Shown here one piece after another: positions 1 to 5,395 of a stretch of DNA of 5,403 nt. Each line of letters starts with the position of its first letter. Position 1 is the first letter of the stretch. The stretch covers positions 1-5,403 of the forward strand of contig JAFTMF010000183.1 of NCBI GenBank assembly GCA_017452565.1, in the 5' to 3' direction. Source of the DNA: Clostridia bacterium (GTDB lineage: Bacteria > Bacillota > Clostridia > Oscillospirales > CAG-272). The notes under the pieces were generated by a model. It saw nothing but the letters and a program-made list of their open reading frames with translations. It was not told where the DNA came from and ran no database searches. The position numbers were made by a program, and so were the translations under genes.

Positions 1-338
1 AAAAGGATGCTCCACAGCAGATGCACCCACCCATCGGGGAGCAGATCGGTAGCAAACCAAATCTGCACCGCTACGGTGAGTGTGGTGGAGAAGAGAAATG
101 CTTCCAGACAGAGTGCACCGTGATAGCAAGCTTTCAGCCGTCTGCTCTTCCAAGGAAGAGCAAGCAGAAGCGGCAGAAGATTTCCCGCAATGCCGACCAA
201 AATTGCAAGAGGAATCCACCACGCCTGCCGGGTCAGATAAACCAGCGGATAGCAATTGGCGGCAAAGAAAGCGCAAATGCCCGTGATCGCCCGGCCGGCG
301 GTGTGATAGGCAGTCAGTTTGCGGGGGAAGGTGTTCAT
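1..338 (-). CDS. N-terminal part of an unidentified multi-pass membrane protein (cut by window edge)
   Basis: This reading frame runs from an ATG at 338-336 to the window edge with no stop, giving 112 full codons; the 3' end is missing. The protein begins MNTFPRKLTAYHTAG. It then shows hydrophobic segments at about residues 17-37, 40-60 and 72-93, and the start of a fourth near 103. A basic loop (residues 61-69, KSRRLK) lies between the second and third, which suggests that loop is cytoplasmic. A ribosome binding site AAAGGA (352-347) lies 8 bases before the ATG and supports the start. The gene follows the lipoprotein stop codon by 32 bases on the same strand, so it is probably co-transcribed from the promoter at 1936-1964. 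I do not recognise the family. Several helices could precede a catalytic domain (for example a hydrolase) lying outside the window, but nothing visible shows that. Confidence 0.75.
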   Translation of the reverse strand, partial: MNTFPRKLTAYHTAGRAITGICAFFAANCYPLVYLTRQAWWIPLAILVGIAGNLLPLLLALPWKSRRLKACYHGALCLEAFLFSTTLTVAVQIWFATDLLPDGWVHLLWSIL

Positions 339-370
339 AAAGGATGTCCTTTCAAGGATTGGGGGATCGA

Positions 371-1888
371 TTACTCTTTGCCCAGCTCCAGACGGTTAAT
401 GCGCACGCCGGAGGGAGTGATGGAACAAGCGTAGAGGCAGTTGTTCCAAACGTACATACCGTTCCACATCGAAGAAGCGTTGGGAGTCTGATCGTAGAAG
501 GGATAATCGTGTTCCGAGAAGTTATCCTCGGTCAGTTGGGAGACGGGAGTGCCGTCGGAGACTACCGTGCTCATACAGAACACTTCATCGGGCGTGCCGT
601 CCAGCTCGTTGGTCTGACAGCTGATGACCAGCTGTCCGTTGGGCAGTTCTACGATGTAGGGCGCTGCGCAAACGGTGCCGCTCTTCTTCGCTCGCATAAC
701 GGTGACCGGCTCGGACCACTTCACGCCGTCGGTGGAATAGGTCAGTTTGGTGGCAAAGCAATTGTTGTCGTCCTTGTTGAAGGCCTCGATGACGCAAACG
801 TATTCGCCGGTGGAGAGCTGTTGCCATACCGGCATACCGTCGCGGGACTGATGATCCTCGCCGTTGCAAACGATGGTGCGGTTGGTCCACTCCTTGGCTT
901 CGGGATCCCACTGCTTGTATTCGATGTTCTGATAAGTAGTGACGTTGGTGGAGTCATTGGCGTAGAAGCAGGTGAGTTTGCCGTTCATCATACCGAAGTG
1001 AGGCTCCCAAACGCCTTTGTAAACGCCCGATTCCTCCACGTTGGAATAAACGGTGGAGTGATGCTTCCAAGTGTAACCGTTGTCGGTGCTGTAGCTGACC
1101 TCGATGGAGGCGTGGAACGAGCCGTTGGAGGAGTGACGGGTAGAGCGGAAGCCCATATAAATCGTTCCGTCCTCGGTCTGAATGAATGCGGCGTTGGCGG
1201 TGCCTGCGTATTTCTGGCTGGTGTGGACGGGCTCGGACCAAGTCTTACCGCCGTCGGTACTGCGGTACACGGACATTCCGTCGCAACCCAGCAGCAGCGT
1301 GCCGTCTTTCAGAGCGTACAGACGGGGATAACCGCCGGTGGTCTTGACGGTCTGCAGCTCGCCGTCCTTCCACGAGATGTTCAACATAGGCGTGGAGGAC
1401 TTATAAAAAGCGTCGGATGCGATTTGCACCTCGGCCTTTCCCTTGACGTAGGTGGATACGAAATAGTCTACTGCACTGGACAGCGCAATGTTGGTGGTGC
1501 CTGCAATGACGATCTTGCTGCCGGCAACCGATACGCTCCACTCGTCTGCGCCGAGGGCTTTGTAGGCAGCCTCCGATTCCGGACGGGTGGTTTCGCCTAC
1601 CAAAATCTCTTTTTCGGGGATTTGAGAGGGATCGGGAACGAAATCTTCTTTCACCGGGATGGTGATGCCGATCTCGTCACGGAAGGCGTATTTGATGGTA
1701 CGGGAGATCAGCGAAACGGTTTTTTCGTCGCTGGGGCAGGTGATCACGTAGTCCTCGCCGATGGAAAGTGCCGTGGAGGGCGTTTCGGTGGTGGGAGGAG
1801 TCGAGGGAGTGGTGTTGCATCCGATGAAGGAGAGAGGAAGCATAGTCAGAGCGAGCAAACAGGTTGAGAGTTTGGTAATTCTTTTCAT
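371..1888 (-). CDS. Secreted lipoprotein with a sialidase-fold (BNR/Asp-box, GH93-like) glycosidase domain
   Basis: This is a 505-residue surface lipoprotein predicted to act on glycans outside the cell. A lipoprotein signal peptide ends in FIG-C, with Cys24 as the lipidated residue (Phe at -3 is slightly off consensus). A Ser/Thr/Pro-rich tether follows (25-42). Residues 45-160 resemble the N-terminal non-catalytic domain often found before clostridial glycosidases (EILVGETTR at 94-102, KIVIAGTTN at 125-133). From about 185 comes a beta-propeller: YPRLYALKDGTLL (187-199), Asp boxes at S210-W217 and S267-W274, and a shortened one at S385-W391. The VWEP motif (293-296), SRDGMPV (348-354) and E368 in CVIEAF match the pattern I know from GH93 exo-arabinanases, so E295 and E368 are catalytic candidates. 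Arg189, Arg248 and Arg349 could contact substrate. Plain exo-alpha-sialidase (GH33) or a non-catalytic BNR protein are alternatives. The start is supported by GAAAGGA 6 bases before the ATG. The propeller fold is fairly certain; the substrate is not. Confidence 0.85.
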   Translation of the reverse strand: MKRITKLSTCLLALTMLPLSFIGCNTTPSTPPTTETPSTALSIGEDYVITCPSDEKTVSLISRTIKYAFRDEIGITIPVKEDFVPDPSQIPEKEILVGETTRPESEAAYKALGADEWSVSVAGSKIVIAGTTNIALSSAVDYFVSTYVKGKAEVQIASDAFYKSSTPMLNISWKDGELQTVKTTGGYPRLYALKDGTLLLGCDGMSVYRSTDGGKTWSEPVHTSQKYAGTANAAFIQTEDGTIYMGFRSTRHSSNGSFHASIEVSYSTDNGYTWKHHSTVYSNVEESGVYKGVWEPHFGMMNGKLTCFYANDSTNVTTYQNIEYKQWDPEAKEWTNRTIVCNGEDHQSRDGMPVWQQLSTGEYVCVIEAFNKDDNNCFATKLTYSTDGVKWSEPVTVMRAKKSGTVCAAPYIVELPNGQLVISCQTNELDGTPDEVFCMSTVVSDGTPVSQLTEDNFSEHDYPFYDQTPNASSMWNGMYVWNNCLYACSITPSGVRINRLELGKE

Positions 1889-1935
1889 AAAAATTCCTTT
1901 CTTGCTCTAAAGAACATCTGAATGATAGTGCTCCT

Positions 1936-1964
1936 ATTATAGCACGAAAGGGAAGAATTGTCAA
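1936..1964 (-). promoter_or_regulatory. Consensus sigma-A promoter for the lipoprotein operon
   Basis: Read on the minus strand, TTGACA (1964-1959) and TATAAT (1941-1936) are separated by exactly 17 bases, and TGC directly before the -10 box gives an extended -10. Both hexamers are perfect matches. Transcription should start near 1929, leaving a leader of about 40 bases that ends in the AAAGGA ribosome binding site (1900-1895). The TGA stop codon of the epimerase gene (1963-1961) lies inside the -35 hexamer. No repressor site is evident, so strong constitutive expression is the simplest reading. Confidence 0.9.
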
Positions 1965-3208
1965 CCCCGTCCGCTCTCAACGGAAAAGCGTAGGATTTCC
2001 TCTGCCATCCGTCCGGCGGCGTAGCCATCCCCATAGCGGGTGGATTTTCGGCAGAGCTTTGCCCGCTCTCCCTCGTTGGTGAGCAATCGAACCGCTTCTG
2101 CGGCCATTGTTTCGGGATCTGCGCCGATAATTTTCAATGACGGTGCCTCTCCCCGTTCGCTCTGCTGACGTAGTACCAGCGTAGGCACGCCCAGATAAGC
2201 GGCCTCCTCCTGCAGACCGCCGCTGTCGGTGAGGAGAAGGGTGAGTCGGGGGAGGAGGTGGGCGCAGACGGGATAGGGCAGGGGAGGCAGGATTTGCAAT
2301 CGGGGGAGTTTGGCAGACTCCCCCGATGCTTTTAGTAAGTCGGGGGAGGGGTGGGCAGGATACAAAACGGTGACGTCGGGGACCGATTGCACGATCTTGC
2401 CCAGTGCCGCCAGCAGTGCTGGCATTGCATCGCAATTCTCCCTTCGATGGAGGGTGCAGAGCACGATACGTCCCGACACGGCGGGCAGAGAAGGGGCAGG
2501 ACGGGAGAGGATCAGCCGCAGACCGTCCAGTCCGCTATTGCCGGTGACTACGATCCTGCCCGGCACTCTCTCGCGATAGAGGGCGTCTGCATCCTGCTGC
2601 GTGGGTGCAAGGTGGAGATCCGCAAGGGGAGCGATCATCCGACGGTGCCCTTCTTCGGGGCAAGGGGTATAGGCGTAGGTTCGAAGTCCTGCTTCAATAT
2701 GGATTATAGCAGTGGCGCGGAGCGCCCCGGCTATGACAGTTGCACTTTGTGCAACTGTCGAAATAGGAGCACTCCGTGCAACTGTCGAATCCGGAGCACT
2801 TCGTGCATCTGCTGTGTCAGGGATGCCTCGCGCTCCGGCTGTGGTAGCTGTACTCCGTGCGCCTCCTCTCGAGGTGAGCCCGCCGTAGAATGCCGCCAGT
2901 GCGCCGCCCAGCGCCGTGGTGGTGTCCCCTTGCACGAGAATCCCGTCGGGGGAGAGTTTGCGAAAGAGGGGAGGAAGGCGTTCCAGCATCTCTGCCAGGA
3001 GGGAATCGGGGCTCCGTCCCGGTCGAAAGTGGATGGGGATATAACGGGGAATCTCCCCGAAATCGGCAAAGGTGCGGTCCAGCAGATCGCCGTGCTGGCC
3101 GATGGCGCAAAACTCTGCCACAGCTCCCTTTTGCCGCAATGCCGCCGCTACGGGAGCGAGCTTGATGACCTCGGGACGAGTCCCTGCAATCAGTAGATAT
3201 GTAGGCAT
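1961..3208 (-). CDS. wecB: UDP-N-acetylglucosamine 2-epimerase (non-hydrolysing), with a repetitive in-frame insertion
   Basis: This cytoplasmic enzyme interconverts UDP-GlcNAc and UDP-ManNAc, a precursor of teichoic acid linkage units and surface polysaccharides (also called mnaA in Firmicutes). Family motifs occur in order: GTRPEVIKLAPV (9-20), QGDTTT (93-98), HIEAGLRT (170-177), PEEGHRR (184-190), TGNSGLDGL (222-230), LHRREN (253-258), YPAHP (283-287), DSGGLQEEA (328-336) and SERGEA (350-355). D95, E172, E185 and H254 correspond to E. coli D95, E117, E131 and H213, so the active site looks intact. The protein has 415 residues against about 376 in E. coli. The excess is about 55 residues at 111-168, a 9-residue tandem repeat between the D95 and E172 segments. 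The ATG places GTRPE at its usual distance from the N terminus, but no Shine-Dalgarno sequence precedes it and no in-frame start lies just upstream. The gene diverges from the flippase, which suggests a shared role in surface glycan synthesis. Confidence 0.93.
   Translation of the reverse strand: MPTYLLIAGTRPEVIKLAPVAAALRQKGAVAEFCAIGQHGDLLDRTFADFGEIPRYIPIHFRPGRSPDSLLAEMLERLPPLFRKLSPDGILVQGDTTTALGGALAAFYGGLTSRGGARSTATTAGARGIPDTADARSAPDSTVARSAPISTVAQSATVIAGALRATAIIHIEAGLRTYAYTPCPEEGHRRMIAPLADLHLAPTQQDADALYRERVPGRIVVTGNSGLDGLRLILSRPAPSLPAVSGRIVLCTLHRRENCDAMPALLAALGKIVQSVPDVTVLYPAHPSPDLLKASGESAKLPRLQILPPLPYPVCAHLLPRLTLLLTDSGGLQEEAAYLGVPTLVLRQQSERGEAPSLKIIGADPETMAAEAVRLLTNEGERAKLCRKSTRYGDGYAAGRMAEEILRFSVESGRG
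2260..2284 (+). other. Putative G-quadruplex motif on the template strand of wecB
   Basis: Four runs of three or more G occur at 2260-2262, 2270-2272, 2276-2278 and 2281-2284, with loops of 7, 3 and 2 bases. This meets the usual G3+ N1-7 rule. A further run of five G lies just before, at 2248-2252. The motif sits on the strand opposite the epimerase mRNA and reflects a C-rich coding stretch for a Leu/Pro-rich segment (about residues 309-317). Whether it folds in the cell is unknown. Confidence 0.45.
2299..2327. repeat. Perfect 11-bp GC-rich inverted repeat inside wecB
   Basis: ATCGGGGGAGT (2299-2309) pairs exactly with ACTCCCCCGAT (2317-2327) across a 7-base loop; two more G-C pairs can form outside a single bulged base. 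On the plus strand it is followed by GC and TTTT, on the minus strand by no T-run. It lies well within the epimerase coding region (around residues 294-304), so any effect would be on mRNA structure or on antisense transcription. The 9-base core TCGGGGGAG recurs at 2246, 2340 and 2946. Confidence 0.7.
2722..2883 (-). repeat. 27-base tandem repeat inside wecB, encoding a 9-residue repeat
   Basis: Units of 27 bases start at 2722, 2749, 2776, 2803 and 2830, with a decayed sixth at 2857. Units 2749 and 2776 match at 23 of 27 bases. Units 2722 and 2830 match at 19 of 27, and all eight differences are transitions. In the epimerase frame they encode a nonapeptide with consensus near T-V-A-R-S-A-P-x-S, and the Ala-Arg (or Ala-Gln, Ala-Leu) pair recurs exactly every nine residues at 117, 126, 135, 144, 153 and 162. 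The array shows no stop codon in the coding frame. It falls exactly where the protein is about 55 residues longer than E. coli WecB. Confidence 0.9.
2735..2759. repeat. Perfect 11-bp inverted repeat with a 3-base loop inside the tandem array
   Basis: The arm GACAGTTGCAC (2735-2745) is followed by TTT and then its exact reverse complement GTGCAACTGTC (2749-2759). The right arm is repeated at 2776-2786 in the next 27-base unit, so the left arm can pair with either copy. The hairpin would form in the epimerase mRNA over codons for about residues 150-158. No T-run follows it, so it is not an intrinsic terminator. A palindromic core inside a codon-length repeat is typical of in-frame palindromic elements. 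Confidence 0.85.
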
Positions 3209-3216
3209 AATTGTAT

Positions 3217-3246
3217 GGAGGCGATTTCTGTTAGAAAGTGTCCTCC
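3217..3246 (-). promoter_or_regulatory. Possible leader hairpin before wecB (GGAGG paired with CCTCC)
   Basis: On the minus strand the wecB leader carries two Shine-Dalgarno-like GGAGG sequences (3254-3250 and 3246-3242), with no start codon at a usable distance. A complementary CCTCC lies at 3221-3217, just 8 bases before the ATG. The nearer GGAGG and the CCTCC could pair across a 20-base loop. This may affect translation of a gene that otherwise lacks a ribosome binding site, but a five-pair stem with such a loop is weak evidence. Confidence 0.25.
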
Positions 3247-3316
3247 GACCCTCCTTGGAGATTTTGGGATTGATACCACTCTATGCCCCACTTTTTCGCA
3301 AATTTCCTGAAAACCC

Positions 3317-3345
3317 TTGTAAATCAGTGTTTTTTGTGTTACACT
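3317..3345 (+). promoter_or_regulatory. Likely sigma-A promoter of the flippase gene
   Basis: TTGTAA (3317-3322) and TACACT (3340-3345) are separated by 17 bases, and TGT before the -10 box supplies an extended -10. Each hexamer differs from consensus at two positions. Transcription would start near 3352, leaving a short leader that contains AGGAGG (3361-3366), 5 bases before the flippase ATG. A small palindrome, GTGTTACAC, overlaps the -10 box; it could be an operator half or chance. The rest of the 163-base intergenic region must also hold a wecB promoter, but I see no convincing one on the minus strand. Confidence 0.6.
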
Positions 3346-3371
3346 AAAAAGAGTTACAGTAGGAGGTCGCT

Positions 3372-4823
3372 ATGGCTGGAGATAAAAGATACAAAAAATT
3401 GATGGGCAATACTGCCATCATCGGACTGGGACAACTGGGTTCTAAAGTGCTGGTGTACCTGTTGGTACGCTTGTACACCGAGGTGATGTCCCAAGCGGAA
3501 TATTCCATTGCAACCAATATTACCGAAACTGCGACCCTGCTCATTCCTCTGCTGTCGCTGGGAATTGGCGAGGCGGTTTTCCGCTTTGCGATGGATCGCT
3601 CCTACAACAAGAAGGACGTTTTCAGCGGCGGTTTTGTGACCGCGGCAATGGGTGCGCTGCTACTGATTGCGGTGATCCCCATCCTTTGCGCCATCCCCTA
3701 TATGCAAGGCAGAGAATGGCTGGTTGTGGTGTACGCTCTTTCTTCCATTCTCCACACCATCTGCTCGCAGTTCATTCGTGCAGAGGGCAAGTTTAAGCTC
3801 TACGCCGTGCAGGGTATTTTGAATACCGCATTGGTGATTACCTTCAATATCATCTTCCTGATTCCCCTGCAGATGTCCTTTATCGGCTACGTTCTGTCGG
3901 TTGCGGTTGCGGATTTCTTCGCAACGGTGTTTATGGTTATCGTCGGCAAGCTTTGGCGGCACTTCGATCTGAAGGCGGTGCAGAAGTCCACGATTATGGA
4001 TATGCTGAAGTACAGTATCCCGATGATCCCCGCCAATATCTTCTGGTGGATCACCAACGTATCCGACCGTTTTATGGTCACTTGGATGTGCGGTGATGCG
4101 GTGAACGGTCTGTATTCCGCATCCTATAAAATTCCTACCCTGATGATGACAATCTCTGGCATTTTCGTCACGGCGTGGCGGAACAGCGCCGTGGACGAGC
4201 GGGAGTCCAAGGACAGCGCCGCTTTCTACGAGAAGGTGTTCGGTGCTTTTACCTCTGTGGTCTTCCTGATGGCGGGCGCCATCATTGCCTTTGCCAAGGT
4301 GATTACCGTGATTATGTTTGCGCCCGAATATCACGAGGCGTGGATGAATATTCCCGTTCTCACCCTTGCGATGGTCTTTTTCAATCTGGTTTCCTTCTTG
4401 GGAAGCCTGTACGTGGCAGAGAAGAAGTCGATGTACTCCTTCCTCACCTCTATGGCAGGTGCGGTGGTGAACGTTGTTCTGAACCTGCTGCTGATTCCTA
4501 TCATCGGTGCGATGGGTGCCGCACTGGCAACCTTTGCCAGCTACGTAGTAGCCTTCGCTCTGCGGGCTTGGACGGCCAAGAAACTCAAGCCCTTCCCCAT
4601 GCATATGGGCAGACATCTCCTGAGCAGCCTTTTGGTGACTGCTCAGGCAGTGGTGATTCTGCTTTCTTCATCCATCCCCGGTTGGATTATCGTAGAAGGT
4701 GCGCTTTTGATTGCGGTAGTTGCCCTCAACTGCAAGCCTCTTCTGCAGATGGCAATGCTGATTCTAGGCGGCCGCAGAAAACGGTCCGCCTCATCTGTGG
4801 AAGAGCAGAAGCCCCAGGAGTAA
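3372..4823 (+). CDS. Wzx-type polysaccharide flippase (MOP/MVF superfamily membrane protein)
   Basis: This is a 483-residue integral membrane protein predicted to flip undecaprenyl-linked oligosaccharide units from the cytoplasmic to the outer face of the membrane. Hydrophobic segments are spread over the whole length, about 12 to 14 in number (for example near 14-33, 52-70, 86-108, 116-133, 147-166, 171-192, 290-316, 326-348, 359-378, 381-398, 417-433 and 438-452). Family-like landmarks are the FIRAEGK loop (134-140), SIPMIPANIFWW (215-226), SDRFM (231-235), GLYSASYKIP (246-255) and AEKKS (349-353). The C-terminal tail (466-483) is charged and cytoplasmic. Length is typical for Wzx/RfbX proteins. 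AGGAGG 5 bases before the ATG fixes the start. The neighbouring divergent UDP-GlcNAc 2-epimerase supports a role in surface polysaccharide export. No glycosyltransferase or polymerase is visible in the window, so the exported glycan is unknown. A lipid II flippase-like role (MurJ relatives) is less likely. The last 33 bases overlap the convergent gene. Confidence 0.9.
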   Translation: MAGDKRYKKLMGNTAIIGLGQLGSKVLVYLLVRLYTEVMSQAEYSIATNITETATLLIPLLSLGIGEAVFRFAMDRSYNKKDVFSGGFVTAAMGALLLIAVIPILCAIPYMQGREWLVVVYALSSILHTICSQFIRAEGKFKLYAVQGILNTALVITFNIIFLIPLQMSFIGYVLSVAVADFFATVFMVIVGKLWRHFDLKAVQKSTIMDMLKYSIPMIPANIFWWITNVSDRFMVTWMCGDAVNGLYSASYKIPTLMMTISGIFVTAWRNSAVDERESKDSAAFYEKVFGAFTSVVFLMAGAIIAFAKVITVIMFAPEYHEAWMNIPVLTLAMVFFNLVSFLGSLYVAEKKSMYSFLTSMAGAVVNVVLNLLLIPIIGAMGAALATFASYVVAFALRAWTAKKLKPFPMHMGRHLLSSLLVTAQAVVILLSSSIPGWIIVEGALLIAVVALNCKPLLQMAMLILGGRRKRSASSVEEQKPQE

Positions 4824-5378
4824 ATAAATCTGATCCTCCTGACTGCTCACCATCAGCATCAGGAGCATCCAGAAGAGCAGCAGATCCTCCAGCGTCAGTG
4901 ATCGCAGAAACTCTGCGGTGAGAATGGGCGTCTGCAAGACGCTGGCAGAGGGTTGCTCTGCCTTTGCGGGCTCGCCAATGGGCGCAGACTCCGTCTCGCT
5001 GACGGGATGGGGTGCCTCTGTCAGTTCGTTGGGCGACGGCATTTCCGGCTCCGGTGCGGATAGCGGATCTGTTATCTCCGGGAGGGGATCTTCGATGGGC
5101 TCTTCTATCGCCGTCTCCGATGACAAAGCGGGCGGCAGGACGGCGTCCTCCTCCACGGGAGGGATCATCGTTTCGGGAAAATCCCCCGGATTTTGCAAAG
5201 CCGATCGGTTACCGGCGTCCGAAAATGCCATTCCGGTATAATCGGGAGGCAGTGCCACGCTTCGCTCCTCGATGCGAGGAGCGGTTGGTGTGACCGAAAG
5301 CGGTGCGACGGTGGATGGGATGCGCTCGGCGTAGGGCAAGGCGGCTCCGGCGGTGCGAATGGTTCTTCGACTGTACAT
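4791..5378 (-). CDS. Hypothetical 195-residue Pro/Glu-rich protein with a C-terminal hydrophobic hairpin
   Basis: I recognise no functional family. The N-terminal 60 residues contain PPDYTGMAF (44-52). Residues 62-145 are rich in Pro, Glu, Ser and Ala and are probably disordered. The C terminus is SLTLEDLLLFWMLLMLMV (160-177), a polar acidic turn SSQED (178-182), then IYLLLGLLLF (184-193) and HR. Short acidic-turn leucine hairpins of this kind are familiar in uncharacterised proteins of clostridia, and I infer membrane attachment. The ATG at 5378-5376 is preceded by AAGGAG with an 11-base spacer, so this start is preferred. A TTG at 5402 would add 8 residues but places the ribosome binding site inside the coding region. 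The stop lies inside the flippase gene on the other strand. The reading frame is sustained although the protein is of low complexity, so it is probably real. Confidence 0.7.
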   Translation of the reverse strand: MYSRRTIRTAGAALPYAERIPSTVAPLSVTPTAPRIEERSVALPPDYTGMAFSDAGNRSALQNPGDFPETMIPPVEEDAVLPPALSSETAIEEPIEDPLPEITDPLSAPEPEMPSPNELTEAPHPVSETESAPIGEPAKAEQPSASVLQTPILTAEFLRSLTLEDLLLFWMLLMLMVSSQEDQIYLLLGLLLFHR

Positions 5379-5389
5379 ATCTGCTCGGT

Positions 5390-5395
5390 CTCCTT
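5390..5395 (-). promoter_or_regulatory. Ribosome binding site that decides the start of the Pro/Glu-rich protein
   Basis: AAGGAG on the minus strand, within GGGAAGGAGA, lies 11 bases before the ATG at 5378-5376. The spacing is a little long but usable. It argues against the upstream in-frame TTG at the window edge. Confidence 0.65.

Noticed and set aside
344..1867. A 507-codon open frame on the plus strand opposite the lipoprotein gene
   Set aside because: It mirrors the lipoprotein gene almost end to end. The minus-strand product has a signal peptide, a lipobox and Asp boxes, while the plus-strand product shows no recognisable domain; the lack of stops follows from codon bias in a GC-rich gene.
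2299..2334. The GC-rich hairpin followed by TTTT as a plus-strand intrinsic terminator
   Set aside because: The T-run is only four bases and no plus-strand gene ends there; it lies inside wecB.
2722..2883. The tandem 27-base units considered as a CRISPR array
   Set aside because: There are no spacers: the units are contiguous, vary in sequence and keep a codon-length period inside a coding frame.
2351..3196. A 281-codon plus-strand open frame opposite wecB, rich in Cys and Arg over the repeat
   Set aside because: The minus strand encodes a complete epimerase with all motifs; the Cys-rich stretch is the 27-base repeat read in another frame.
3209..3371. A minus-strand promoter for wecB
   Set aside because: Candidates such as TTGCGA with TATCAA need a 20-base spacer, and TACAAT directly before the ATG would start transcription inside the gene; none is good enough to call.
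3660..4616. A 318-codon minus-strand open frame opposite the flippase gene
   Set aside because: The product is His- and Gly-rich with no domain pattern, and the plus strand gives a convincing membrane protein with a ribosome binding site.
4836..4866. CTCCTGA and TCAGGAG as a possible terminator stem after the flippase gene
   Set aside because: The 7-bp stem has a loop of about 16 bases, no T-run, and lies within the coding sequence of the opposite gene (the MLLMLMVSSQED region).
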